Positions 34,263 to 45,972 of a stretch of 64,000 nt of DNA are shown here, piece after piece. The translations under genes were made by a program, and so were the position numbers. The stretch comes from Delphinella strobiligena. Its lineage: Eukaryota > Ascomycota > Dothideomycetes > Dothideales > Dothioraceae. Location of the stretch: assembly GCA_009982845.1 (NCBI GenBank), contig JAADKB010000006.1, positions 1,798,001 through 1,862,000 of the forward strand, written 5' to 3'. Each line of letters begins with the position of its first letter. Positions within the stretch are counted from its first letter, which is position 1. The notes under the pieces were generated by a model. That model did no database searches. It was not told the origin of the DNA and saw only the letters and a program-made list of their open reading frames with translations.

Positions 34263-34629
34263 GCCAAAGCATGGCATAGATAAGATCTATACCCCTCTTC
34301 GGCAGTCTCGGATCGGACGCTTGCCCTGGACCCTTTGTTCACCCCACACCTGACGACACCTCCGTTGTTTGCATCATTGGCAATGACTTTTTGAAATTAT
34401 CTTAAGATTATCTTAAGCCTCGAAACTTTACGTTGGAGAACAGCTTGCTGCTCGACGAAACAGAGCTGAGGCCGCGGAAGTGCATTCCTATTATTACCTC
34501 GAGCTTAACTCACTGATTCATTTTTCTTATGACGAACCAAGACATCATGCAAGCAAGCATGTATATAACAATAGCCTCATCCGTTGATTAGAACAAGTCC
34601 ATTAAATTGTTGTCAATCTTCATATCTAA
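34263..34629. other. Intergenic, promoter of the esterase
   Basis: Contains the TATA element at 34562 and no gene. TTATCTTAAG occurs twice in tandem near 34398-34418. Confidence 0.4.
34562..34568 (+). promoter_or_regulatory. TATA box of the esterase gene
   Basis: TATATAA, 62 nt upstream of the start codon. Confidence 0.45.
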
Positions 34630-35646
34630 ATGTCCGGCACCATGACACAGAAAACAAAGATCCCCAAGACGGGTACACGCGCCTCGGAACTTGCACCCTC
34701 CATTGCCGAGTTCCTGAAACAAAACCCAACCCTTCATCTCGGCGGCAAAGAAGATTTCACGGCCGAACGAGCCCACCACTTGAGTACCTTTGGCATCCAC
34801 TCCATTCCTTCCTCGAAACAGCACCCCATTGGCGAAGTTGAATTTACCGCTATCCGTGGCCCCCACGGCACGATCCCCATCCGAATTCTTCACCCCAAGT
34901 CCGGCGCATCCGCAAAGAAGAATGGTGCAGCAGGTGCCCTCATTTACTTCCATGGCGGCGGTTACACTGTCGGAAGCGTGGACGAATCCGAGAACGGACT
35001 CCGCCTCGTGGCCGAAGAATCAGTCGTCCAAGTCCACGCAGTCGAGTATCGTCTAGCACCTGAATGGGGTTACCCAGTCCAACTTGACGAGTACTCTGCC
35101 GTAATAGACGCCCTCTACGGCTCATTCGGTAAGGAACGTGGGGTCAAGACCGTTCTAGGTGGCGGCGACAGTGCAGGCGGAAACATGACTGCAGCCATTG
35201 CTCTCCGTCGTAAAGATGAGGGCAAGAAGCCATTGGCAGCACAGATCTTGCTATACCCCGAAGCGCGAGTCCCGTTTGACACACCTGCTGCTGTCGAGAA
35301 CAACACCGGCTACTACCTTGAATGTAACGGCATCTTTTCCTTTGCCGGTCATTATTGTCCTAGAGGCACGCCGCCCAGCCATAGATATATCTCGCCTGGT
35401 ATGCAGGAGCTCAGGGATCTCGAGGGTTTGCCGCCTGCCTGTGTGTACACTAGCGGTTTCGACCCCCTTAGAGACGTCGGTGTCGAGTATGCGAGTAAAT
35501 TGGACGAGGCTGGAAACAAGGTCGTCTGGCACCACTATGACGCCTATACTCATGGTTGGTTGCAGACGACGGCCTGGTCTGAAGATGCTGTGTCCGCTGT
35601 CAAGGGAGTTGCCAAGGACTGCAAGCACTTCGCGTATGGCTCTTGA
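34630..35646 (+). CDS. Alpha/beta-hydrolase, HSL-type esterase/lipase
   Basis: Intronless, 338 aa. The oxyanion-hole motif HGGGYTVGS near residue 112, the nucleophile elbow GGGDSAGGN near 180, the acid in TSGFDPLRDVG near 280 and the His in YTHGWLQ near 312 make a complete Ser-Asp-His triad of the hormone-sensitive-lipase family. No signal peptide, so probably intracellular. It hydrolyses short acyl esters; similar fungal enzymes act on acetyl esters of secondary metabolites or xenobiotics, but no such cluster is seen here. Confidence 0.9.
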   Translation: MSGTMTQKTKIPKTGTRASELAPSIAEFLKQNPTLHLGGKEDFTAERAHHLSTFGIHSIPSSKQHPIGEVEFTAIRGPHGTIPIRILHPKSGASAKKNGAAGALIYFHGGGYTVGSVDESENGLRLVAEESVVQVHAVEYRLAPEWGYPVQLDEYSAVIDALYGSFGKERGVKTVLGGGDSAGGNMTAAIALRRKDEGKKPLAAQILLYPEARVPFDTPAAVENNTGYYLECNGIFSFAGHYCPRGTPPSHRYISPGMQELRDLEGLPPACVYTSGFDPLRDVGVEYASKLDEAGNKVVWHHYDAYTHGWLQTTAWSEDAVSAVKGVAKDCKHFAYGS

Positions 35647-36709
35647 AAGAACTAACGTCAGCTTGTGCATGCATGGCGCATCTTCCTTGGAAATCTTTTG
35701 CTCGGCTCGGATTAGTCTTATGGTACAGGGCTACCCGCTTGCCGCGCAGGATCACTCATCGACGCTGAGATTGGTACCAGTCAGATGGCTACATACCCCA
35801 TGCCTTGCATAGCTTGATAGGCGTGACCAAAGTCGCAACATTTAAACCTGAGCGGCCTAGCATAATGTGTTGTCAATGCCTCAAGCAAGATATCTGTCAA
35901 AACAACCACTTTTGACAGATCTGTTGCACTAGCAGGTACAAAGCGTGGATATACATTATCCTTGAAGTCTTGCACCTTCTGTGTTCCTTCTGTAGTCAGA
36001 CGATCTGACCCAACACGTGAAGCAAAAGATTTTTGGGGCTGTTGAACGAGAGAGATCATTCAGGTCGTGACTATCTCGTGAGAATCAACAACAACATCAA
36101 AGATGGACCTTCAGCTGATATTCATAGATCAGGCTTGTGTTGTTATCTGATCAGGTTTAGCTACCTGTTGTGGTTAAGCGCGCTAACATCTCATCCGGCT
36201 ATGCAACGCTTACATGCATGCGGCTTCATCAAGAGGAAAGCGCAAGCCGCTGGGCTGTGCCTTCGGGAAGCTCTCCGCTGAGAACACATTACATGCGCCA
36301 GGACTGACACGTTCAAGTATTCTTGACATAAGGCAAGAAAGATGCAAGGCGCGAACCAATTGACGTCCAGGTTCGTCTACAGGAGTACAATAGTATGCGT
36401 TGGCAAGCTGACATTTAGCGAGAATAACTCCACTTTAGTGCTAGTCTGTACTAAGTTACAGGACAGCCATGCTCTGGAGTGGACAGACTCTTGTCGTTGC
36501 AGGAGTGCGGTCTTCGTGTTGTCTGCCTTAGTCTGTCACATACGATGACTGTCTCTGCTGGGTCGAAGGATTTCAGCGATAGTGATAAATTGACCAGTGC
36601 TTCTTCTAGGCGGAATGTACCCTCTTCTGCCTCATCGCATTCACGACTTTTAGTCTGGTTCATCTTCAAGAAGCCTATTTAAATCGTACTTTACGACACA
36701 ACCGCCCCT
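35647..36709. other. Intergenic, nothing firmly recognised
   Basis: A minus-strand frame at 36059-35781 (QDFKDNVYPRFVPASATDLS) looks protein-like but has no supported start or family. Otherwise empty; a TATTTAAA lies just upstream of the next gene at about 36675. Confidence 0.35.
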
Positions 36710-39700
36710 ATGATTGCTCTGGACAGTAAGGATAGTTACACAATAGGATGGATCGCAGCCCTTGCTACCGAGCGTGCAGCAGCCGAGGAAATGCTCGACG
36801 ACCAGCACGAAAGACCTGTCGACTTCAAGCAGCCTCAGACGGATAAGAACTCGTATACATGGGGTCGTATCGGCGAGCACAACGTGGTGATCGCCTCTTT
36901 GGAAGCCGGGATGTACGGCACTACACCTGCAGCCACAACTGCGAACTCACTACTCTCGTTATTTCCGCAGGTTCGGTTTGGGCTTCTTGTTGGCATTGGT
37001 GGTGGTATACCATCAGCAGCCCGCGATATTCGTCTAGGCGATGTCGCTGTCAGTCAACCAGGCAGCTTCACAGGAGGTGTCATACAATATGACCTTGCCA
37101 AAGCGAATGCAGCAGGGAAAGTCGAACGGAAGGATTTCTTGAACAAGCCGCCGCAGGTTCTTCTGAAGGCCCTGCCAAATCTCCAAGCCAAGCACAAACG
37201 CAAGACGTTTGGAATACCAGGTATCCTAAAAAGCATGGAAGACCAGAATCCTGGAATGTTTGTTTCGGAGCCAGGGGAGCCTGGGTACGAGTTCCAGGGT
37301 GTTGAGAATGATCACCTGTTCGACCCCTCGTGCGAACACGTCTCAGGCATCGGTTGCAGTGGATGTGACATGCGAAAGGTGCTGAAGCGTGATCCTCGTC
37401 GCAGACCGGACGTTCCAAAGGTGCATTACGGTATCATCGCTTCCGGGAATACACTTGTAAAGGACGCTGCATCTTGCGAACGACTCCTGGGCCATCTTGA
37501 ATGTGATTGTATCTGCTACGAAATGGAAGCTGCAGGTTTGATGAACACTTTCCCCTGCCTCGTAATTCGTGGCATCTGCGACTATGCGGGCTCTCACAAG
37601 AACGACCGGTGGCAGGCATACGCCGCTGCAACTGCAGCCGCTTTCGCAACCGAGTTGCTCTCCTATGTTCCCATTGCGGACATAAATGAGACCTTCAGAG
37701 CTATCGACATTGTGAAAGGCTTGGAGAAGCGTTAGTATCATGCTTCAGTATTTGGCTAGGCTGATAAGTAACACTTTCATGATTGGCACAGGACTAGCTA
37801 CGGTCGATTCTAATATACGAAGCTTAGACAATTATATCAGGAATGGTGATTGTTGCTTTTACATGTGATTCAGATCTGTCTGATGCTGACGTCTTGTCCA
37901 GACCAACAAGAGAAGGAGAACAGAGATATCCTCGATTGGCTGAGCAGGTCAACGTACGGATCACAACATCATGATATCCTTCGTAGACGCCAGGAGGGAA
38001 CCGGACTTTGGTTCTTGAGCTCGCGACAATTCATCGACTGGCAATCGAGCCCTTCTCAAACTCTTTTTTGTTATGGGGTCCCAGGATCAGGGAAATCCAT
38101 GCTAGCCTCGCTCGCAGTTCAAAGCCTCTTCAGTCACCAAAACAGTGAAGGGTTTGCGATCAGCTTCCTTTACTGCAACTACGAAAGATGGGACGAACAA
38201 TCTCTTCATGCTCTGCTTTCTGCATTGATATGACAGCTTGCCTCAGGACCTGGTCTGTTTCCTCCTTGTATCACACAGCTTCATCGATCATGCCAGCAAG
38301 AGCAGAGAAGGCCAACCCAGGAAGAGCTAGTGAAGACCATAGTTTCCATTACTCATACTTACAGCAGAGCTTTCCTTGTGGTTGATGCACTAGATGAGTG
38401 CTCGGAGGACACTCGTCGTCAATTGCTAGCGGTCCTCAAGCGGGTACAAGATGACTCATCTTTACGGTGTCTTTTCACATCGCGACCGATCCCTGAGATC
38501 TGCCATTACTTCGAAAACGATCTGAAACTTGCGATTTCAGCACACGCAGACGACATCGAGATTTATACGCACAATCGCATCCAGGAGCTATCAATAGTAG
38601 TCCAAGATGATGAGAACCTATCACAACAGATCATGAAAGGTATAAGTGGATTCTATCTTCACGAATTCTTTCCAGGTTCCTGCTTGCAAAGCTCCATTGC
38701 AACTTGTTGAAGGACAAACATACGAGAACAGAGATTGGAGAAGCCTTACATGCCATTAACCACCCGCAACAACGTCACAATGCCTTGGAGACGCCATATG
38801 ATGGGGCAATCGAAAGGATCAACAACCAGACAAGCAACAAGCGCATATGGGCTCGTAGACTCCTTGCCTGGGTCTTCCACGCTCGTAGGCTACTGACTCC
38901 AAAAGAGTTGATTCATGCACTTTCTGTGAGGATCGGTGATCATGGATTGAATGAAGAAAACTTCGTGTCCCTCCCTGAGGTAGTCTCGCTATGTGCTGGT
39001 CTTGTTATGATAGACGAGAAAAGCACTGTCGTGCGGCTTGTCCACTATACGACCAAAGAGTACCTCACTCATCGTTCTAGTACTGCAGTGACGGTCTTCT
39101 GGATTGGCTTCGACCTCAAGAAGAAGAGTTGGCCAGGTCATGTCTCACCTATTTGGCATTCGATACCTTCGAAGGTGGCAAAGCCTGGGAATACAAAAGC
39201 GATCGCTACTACTTTATGCAACCCTTCACAAAGTGGGGTTTCTTCAAATACGCCTCCCGATACTGGGGTGAGCACGCCCGCTTCTTCCAGGAGACAATAG
39301 TAAAGGAGGGTCGTAACTTCTTGCGAGAAGCCAGATATACTGCGCGGGCTAGCCAAGCTATGTATGAGGAGGATCAAGAGTTGCTTCCCCCTTATCAAGG
39401 AAATCCTAGGTGGGACGGCCCGCACTTAGCTTCCTTTTTTGGCCTTGAAAGATTGCTCCAACCTTTTATCGATGATGTCTTGGAGAAGAAAGTCAGAATG
39501 AGCTTACTTGATGTCCGTGACCATTTCGGACGAACACCATTCTCTATAGCGGTAGGACTTGGACATGACAACATAGTGCAGATGCTTCTTAACCTTGGCT
39601 CAGGTCGGATAGACGTAAAATCTAAGGACCACAAGGGCCGAACACCACTCTGTATAGCAGCAGAACAGGGGCATACTAGCACTGTCAAGATGCTTCTCAC

Positions 39701-40379
39701 ACTTGGCGCGCCGGACATAAACTTTTCGAATATGAACGGCGATACGCCTCTTTCTCGCGCAGCAGAAAACGGACATACTAGCATCGTCAAGATGCTTCTC
39801 GACCTTAGTCCACGTCTGAACGCAGATTCAAACGATGACTACAGCGAAACCCCTTTCTCTATAGCGGTAGGGTGTGGTCATTCTAGCATGGTGAAGATGT
39901 TACTTAATCTCGGTCCCGACAAGATAGACGTAAACATAAAAAATGGCCCCCGCCAAGAAACGCCTCTCTCTATAGCAGCGGGAGCCGGTCACGATAGCAT
40001 TGTCAAGATGCTACTCGACCTCGGCCCAGATCGACTAGACACAAACGCAAGGGATGTGTACGGCCAAACTCCACTCCTTAGAGCAGCAGCACTAGGCCAT
40101 ACTAGTATTGCCAAAATGCTTCTCGACCTCAGCCCGGACTGTACAAACGCAGACGTGAGAGATAGATTCGGTCAAACTCCTCTCACTCTTGCAGCAGCGA
40201 ATGGACATACTAGCATCGTGAAGATGTTTCTCGACCTTGGCCCAGACCGGATAGATGCAAACGCACATGATATTGAAGGCAGGATACCAGCTTTGTTTGC
40301 GTCAGTAAAGGGACATGACAAGATAGTAGAGATGCTCAATGCGGCAGAAACCCATGCAGACGCGGGAGCCAGCAAGTGA
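36710..40379 (+). pseudogene. NLR-like PNP-NACHT-ankyrin gene, disrupted
   Basis: Exons 36710-37730, 37792-37845 and 37902 onward. Introns GTTAGT...CAG (61 nt) and GTGATT...CAG (56 nt) join GLEKRLATVDSNIRSLDNY to IRNDQQEKENRDILDWLS. The N-terminal nucleoside-phosphorylase-like domain carries IGWIAALATE, LVGIGGGIPS, GIIASGNTLVKDA and YEMEAAGLMNTFPCLVIRG. NACHT: Walker A YGVPGSGKSM, Walker B FLVVDALDEC, TSRP. Eight ankyrin repeats end the protein. Three lesions: TGA at 38231-38233 where the family has Arg in LLSALIRQLA (CGA to TGA fits), a frameshift near 38660-38690 before FLLAKLHCNLLKD, and another near 39070-39095 before DGLLDWLRPQEEELARS. NACHT-repeat proteins of this architecture are fungal NLR-type receptors linked to non-self recognition and incompatibility. 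Confidence 0.85.
39510..40344 (+). repeat. Array of eight highly similar ankyrin repeats
   Basis: Units of 32-37 codons with the core GHTSIVKMLLDLGPD and TPLSIAA. The DNA core GGACATACTAGCATCGT recurs almost unchanged in several units, as in fungal NLR repeats undergoing homogenisation. Confidence 0.8.
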
Positions 40380-41052
40380 ATGGTCAAACGGAGGAGCAAC
40401 ACAGCCTATAGAGGCCAACAAGCAAATGGCCGAAAGAAAGAAGATACAAGAGCATTCGCAGCCAAGTCAGCAGTTGGTCCATCCTGCAAGGGGCGGAAGT
40501 GGTACTAGTCTTGTCATGTATAGCGTGGTGTGAATATTCGTTAGCACTATTTGATTCACGATCTGTCCCTTACCACGGTTCGACGTTTCCTTCCTGACTC
40601 TGGGCAGACTTATGGGCATACAGATGCAAACTTACCAAAGGGATATCCACCTTTCTATTCAAGGTCCCTCCCCCTATAGCCAGCCATTGATCGCCTTCCC
40701 CCTAATCCACCGGGATTTGGATCTAGAAGCCTAAGTGCTAAGTTTGGGTCCAGAGATTCGAGTTTCAGACAAGCTTTTATGGAGAAAATCGATTCCAAAT
40801 GTAGGTAGGGATCTCGAGTATCTTGTCCAACATCTGCTGGAACATGGCTGTCTCAGACGAATGATCATTTCGGGAAATCCTTTTTCGGCACGTCCTTTTC
40901 AGGGAAGCCGACGGTTCTCCCGAAGAGGCACGAGCGACAATATCAGAGAAGAACCAGCTGTATAAAATTGTAGTATTCTTGCGCCGCACAAGCGATTGTA
41001 AAAAGAGTCGACCTATATCCTGCAGCTGAAATAGTCATAACAACATGTCACA
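40380..41052. other. Intergenic, convergent 3' ends
   Basis: No gene recognised. Confidence 0.45.
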
Positions 41053-42818
41053 TCAAGCCCTCTGCTCGACCTCCTCAAGCTGCTCAATCTCCCTCTTCTT
41101 CTCGTCCGCTGCGCCATATTGCTCAGCCGAAGAACCATGACCCTCAGTAAGCTGCCTGCCTTGGCGGCCAATCTTGTACCATGGAAGCTCGAAGATGGCA
41201 TCGATAGACTCGAGACTGCGACCACTAGTTTCCGGAAGGAAGAACCACACCCATGCCAGGCCCAATGCCGTGATCACGGAAAAGAAGAGCATGGTGCCAC
41301 CGGTAGTCATGCCAATGAACATTTCAGGCACTGCCTTTGAGTTGCCGTATTGATTGATGAAATGAATAGCCATGGTGAGGGAACCACCAAGCGCGCGGAG
41401 ACGGAGAGGGAAGATCTCAGCGTTGATCAGATACTGGATCGAGTTCCAACCTGTTGCCAAGAAATGTTAGCAAGCGGTGTTAGAAGCAGCGTGATACGGA
41501 ATGAATGCAACTTACCCATAGCCCAACCAAAACCGCTAAAGTAGATCATCACGATAGCACCCTTAGCAGCAGACTTCTGGCTAGATGTCTGTACAATCTT
41601 TTTATCGGCTACGTTCTTGTCAACAAGCAAGAAGATAGCCATGTACAGCATAGACACAAGTTGGATGGTGATTCCGGTGCTCAAAGCTCTCTTGCGGCCG
41701 ATGAAATCGATAAGGAACAGCGCGCAGAGGAGCGCAGAAACGAATTTCACAACGCCGAAAATGGCAGTTGCAAAAAGTTTCTCCTCTGAACCGGTTTTGC
41801 CCAACATGGCGAAATATTGGGGAGCATAGATAGTGATGGAATTGGCACCACTCCACTGGCCGAGCAATTGGGCAAAGATTGCGAGGAAAAGGCGGTACTG
41901 ATTGGAGGGAATACAGAACAGCTCGCGGATAGGACCGAAAAAGGATGTTCCCATGGTGGCTTCTCTCTCGCGGTCGAGCTGGTCATTGATATCATACAAC
42001 TCTGTCTGAACATATGAATGCTCTTCAGGCAAGTTTCGGAGCTTGCCAAGGTTTTTGGCCGCTCGTTCATGCTTGCCAATCTTGATGAGCCAGCGGGGAG
42101 ATTCGATGGCGAAAAAGCTCAATGTGAAGATTATTGCCGCAAAGTAGAGGTGCATAGTGTTGGGAACGACCCATTGCGCTTGATTGGTGTTTGAGATGTG
42201 GAGTGATGTTCCCCACGATGCGAAATAGCCAAGCATGATACCCAGATAAACGGCCCCAGAGAACATGGTCACGCAAAGACCGCGAATCGCCCGTGGTGCT
42301 ACCTCCACAATGTAGGTCGGTGCGACGACAGTCGTTTGGCCGATCCCCACTCCTGCAATGAAGCGCCCTGCATAGACCATGCCAATGCTGCCATTGCTTG
42401 CAGCCGCGACATAGATTGCGATGCCGACCGACCAAATCACGCAAAGCTCACGAGTGGCCCAAAGTCTACCAATCTTATCGGTGATGAAAAAGGCAATTAA
42501 AGATCCCAAGATAGATCCCAGCTGTACCATGGATGTAATGTTGGAAAGAAGGTTCGCTTGCTCGTCCATAGTCAAGTCTGGATTCTTTAGTCCGAATTTT
42601 GCGATGAACGATTTCTGTGATGTGGTGGTGCCGATCAAGCCCTCGTCTAGTCCACGAGCTGCACCCATAAGGCCAAACACTGCGACAGGTCAGTACCCTG
42701 CTCGTCAGGGCAAAACAGTAACTTTGCTGCCATATGTGCCAAGCTTACCAAGCACTGCAAAGCCCAGGCGCCAGTTGGTCACCTCTCTCGGTGTCCCACG
42801 AAGCTTATCTTTATACAT
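41053..42818 (-). CDS. MFS sugar transporter (3 exons)
   Basis: Exons 42818-42749, 42679-41516 and 41450-41053, 543 aa. Introns of 69 nt (GTAAGC...CAG) and 65 nt (GTAAGT...CAG) restore GFAVLVFGLMGAARGLDEG and SGFGWAMGWNSIQYL. Sugar-porter signatures: GLDEGLIG (the usual GYD[QE]G in TM1), DKIGRLWATRE (loop 2-3), AGRFIAGVGIGQ, IESPRWLIKIGK (the PESPRWL position, with I for P), AQLLGQWSGANSITIYAPQ (TM7), DFIGRKRAL and LPETSGRSLESID (PETKG position). Twelve helices and a charged C-tail. A proton-coupled sugar or sugar-acid carrier; substrate not assignable. Clearly a different subgroup from the transporter at 6330. Confidence 0.92.
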
Positions 42819-44755
42819 GGTGGGAGAAACTCTAATAGGACGACTGGGGATGCTTGCAGGTGCCCGGTTTTTTTTGGTGGGACAATAAGCTAGCAGAAAG
42901 ACAAGACAACATCCCCACGGGGTCAGCACGACTACTTAAGTAGGTCTCGCAATCAATCACATCCGCTGAGATCTTCGAGTAGGATTCGACATCTTACAGT
43001 GGGCACCAACCGCCCTTCGCGTTTAATGGCTGTGTTCAGTGGGGATTCCGCACTTGGGACCCCGCCATCCTTTCAGAGGGTAGCGCCTGGTTGGTGGAGA
43101 AGCATATTAGATGTGGATACATAACGCCCAACGACGGCCAAGATATTGCCAAGTGCTGCAAGGTGGTATCCACGTTCATGTCGCGTATGCATGTGTACGG
43201 ATTGAGGTGACACAAGACCATCGTGCCTTGAGTGGTCGGATCGTCGACTTCATCTGCAAAGTATGCTTATACAAGTCTTGGAAAAGCTTTGGAAATTCAT
43301 GATGCGGCTGGGTAACGTGCTCTAGAATTGCGCATAGCATATGAGATGGAGGTTTCTGGCTTTCCGGTAGCTGGCATGAACAGATGTCGTTCATCGGCGA
43401 CTGTCGTCGGCAACTCGGCATTTGAAATGGAAAATCTATTAAAGCCGTTTCTGCTCGGTGGTGATCTTCGTTCCCGGACCGTAGTCAAGGCTATCAGCTT
43501 ACTGACATGAATCCTATACAAGTTCGCAGAAGTATTGGGGACACATGCCATCCGAGTGGCCGTCTGACTGCTCAGCAAGCCCCCACGGGTCAGCCTCCCG
43601 CCGCATGAAAACCCCAACACATTGTTTCCGGAAAAATGAACGGCTACAAACCACTTGCAAAACAGTTTCTGCAGGGACTTTGCTGTGCGATACGAAGTCA
43701 AATCGATGCCGGTGAGGTAGGCATTCATGGTACTGTAGGGGTAGGGCTGTGATCCACTCGGTAATAAAGCGTGAAATTATCTCCGTAGGCTGATAGAAAT
43801 GTTCCCCTTAGTACGGATATCATTATCGGAATACTGCTGGCAAAACTGGAGAACTGAGGGATCTCGCTCTTGCAAGTATTGATCAACAAGAGAACAAGAG
43901 TCAGCTAGATCATCTGGTGATATTGTATCCAACATCGCTAAGATCAGCCCATTTGATGGAAGGCAAGTATCGGTAGAGGCCGGTGTGACCAGTGATTTCG
44001 AGCAAGCAGGGATGGAGGCGAAGGCGGAGCAACAGCCATATCGCCCGGTCTTCACTGATGCTTTCAAGAGCGATCGAATGTCACCTTTCATCTCTTCCCG
44101 GACATTGGGTAAGTCCCCAACGACCATTACACTCGGGTAAGTCCCAACGACCATTACCGAAGATGCTCTTCCCATATCCGAGAGCGTACCTCAAAACCCT
44201 GCATCTCGTTCAACCTGGTCTCAACATTTACGAACTGATGGTCTCTACACAGGGAAGATGGCTTGGACATGCTTGAAATCCTATGTTGAGTATAATAATT
44301 GACATCATGGCAGTGTTGAGGAGACTGCAGGGATGCTAAATGGAGTGGAATCCTCTTCTCATATATGCACGCAGATGGACAGACTGGGCAACTTCCGAGT
44401 CATATCGGTACCGAAGTTTTCCCGCGGACTGCTTTGATTTCCGGTCGCGGAATTAAGTCAACGTCTTCCCCTGGACATTCTCCTCACCTTTGACTATATC
44501 TCTATGCCATATGCACTTGTTCGCTTATGTTCACCAATGTACGTCTCCCTTTTAATTCCTACCGCTTCATCTTCGACATTTGGGCTTCCACCCCCAAAGA
44601 TCAATCCATCTGTTTCTGGGGATTCCCGGCTCTTATTCTCTATGTAGTAGCCTTGTGAACAAGCACACAATACAAGCCTGACACCGATTGTCTACCTTCC
44701 AGATGCCTTGGAGATTGCTTTGGAAGATCTGTTCAAGGTCGTGGTGAGTTCGCTA
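42819..44755. other. Gene-poor stretch
   Basis: Frames of 130-140 codons on the minus strand (43728-43297, 44175-43777) lack any motif and I do not call them. A 23-nt direct repeat occurs near 44107-44158. Confidence 0.4.
44109..44157 (+). repeat. Short direct repeat
   Basis: GGTAAGTCCCCAACGACCAT and GGTAAGTCCCAACGACCAT follow each other about 25 nt apart, differing by one C. Confidence 0.7.
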
Positions 44756-45360
44756 GTAAGTCTTGGCTCCTGCTTCTCTATTTCTTTTTTGTTACTCAGC
44801 CTTTGTTACTCGGGATCTTATCCCAGGTGATAGCCTTAAGACTAAATCACATAGTCCAAGTCGGATGATTTCCACGCATTCTTTGTTGGTCATGAGATCG
44901 TGGCTAAGGATCCAGCATAGACTGAACGGCAGTCCGATCATACAATGATCTCCTTCTCTGAAACTTGTGAGAACTACGCTAAGACAGAAACGCACTCAGC
45001 TTATCAGTGAGTATGGTCAAACTCCTCTATTCCCTTCAATCACTCTGCATTCGATATCTGAACCCTGATCTCAAGCAATGACCTCATGAATCAGGCGTAT
45101 ATTCCAAGTCAGATTCCTAGTATCTGTCTTCTTAATATTCGAGATTGCTTCGGGAATGACGAGCTCACAGTAAGTCTTTGGTCATGCCCCTATTCTTTTC
45201 GATTACTTCCTCCAAGAATCGAGCCCTCATCTCAAGTGATAACCTCATGACTCAAGCACATGTCCACAGTCAGATATCCATTGTCCATCTGCTTAGTGTT
45301 TCCGAGATTTCTGTCATGGCAAGCGTGTGCCTGGCAAGACAGTATGCTTACTCTTTTGAA
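44756..45360 (+). repeat. Diverged tandem repeat with splice-donor-like starts
   Basis: Three related units begin with GTAAGTCTTGG (44756), GTGAGTATGG (45007) and GTAAGTCTTTGG (45170). Each then has a TTCTTT/CTATTC pyrimidine tract, a [CT]C[CT]CATCTCAAG.GATAACCTCATGA-like block and a weaker TCCA.AGTC.GAT block. Unit spacing is uneven (251 and 163 nt), so copies have gained or lost sequence. No open frame runs through them. Confidence 0.55.
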
Positions 45361-45385
45361 CTCTGTTTGGGACGTCGTGCGATTT

Positions 45386-45640
45386 GAGCCTGCATAATCA
45401 GACTCTCAGCTGATGAGTCTCGAATGCCTAACCAAACGGAGAGGCTGCAGCAAGAATGGAAATCTCAATACTCTGCTGGAGAATCCCGTATGCTCAGAGC
45501 CTGTATAATCATACTCTAGGTGCTAAATTCTCACGTGCCTAATTTAAAAGAGGGCATGCAGCAAAGGGGAGATCTGCAAACTCTGCTGGAGATGTCGTAT
45601 GCTACAAGCCTGCCTAAGTAGATTCTTAGAGCTAGACTTC
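45386..45640 (+). repeat. Diverged ~110-bp tandem repeat
   Basis: Units start at 45386, 45497 and 45606 (last one partial) with the shared beginning AGCCTG.[AC]TAA and the shared end ACTCTGCTGGAGA...CGTATGCT. Periods of about 111 and 109 nt. Confidence 0.6.
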
Positions 45641-45972
45641 TACTTCGAATTGCAGAGAACAGATGCTAGAATGGGACAAGCAATGGGGCACATTCTCGCA
45701 CGGGCCGTGTAAAGACTTCATTGAGAGTCTGTCCTGGATCATTCGCATGGGAAGAGAACAATGATGTCGTCCTGCCAAGCCCTTGAGGGCAGTGATGTCG
45801 TCCAAACAAGCAGGGAGATGATGTCGCCGTGGCGATCCTTGGCGGCACATGTCCACAGTCAAACCACGTATTTCACTTCCATCAACATCCTTTATGTTCT
45901 TACCTTTGTCTTTGCACGACCATCGTCTCTTTGATATCAAACATCCACCTTGACGATCCTCGCGCATCCACA

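Noticed and set aside
35781..36059. Minus-strand 92-codon frame as a gene
   Set aside because: Somewhat protein-like, but there is no start context, splice partner or family; mentioned only as a possibility.
38640..38690. Intron explanation for the frameshift in the NACHT region
   Set aside because: The possible donors (GTATAA, GTGGAT) with the CCAG acceptor give introns of 26-36 nt and the wrong phase for FLLAKLHCNLL.
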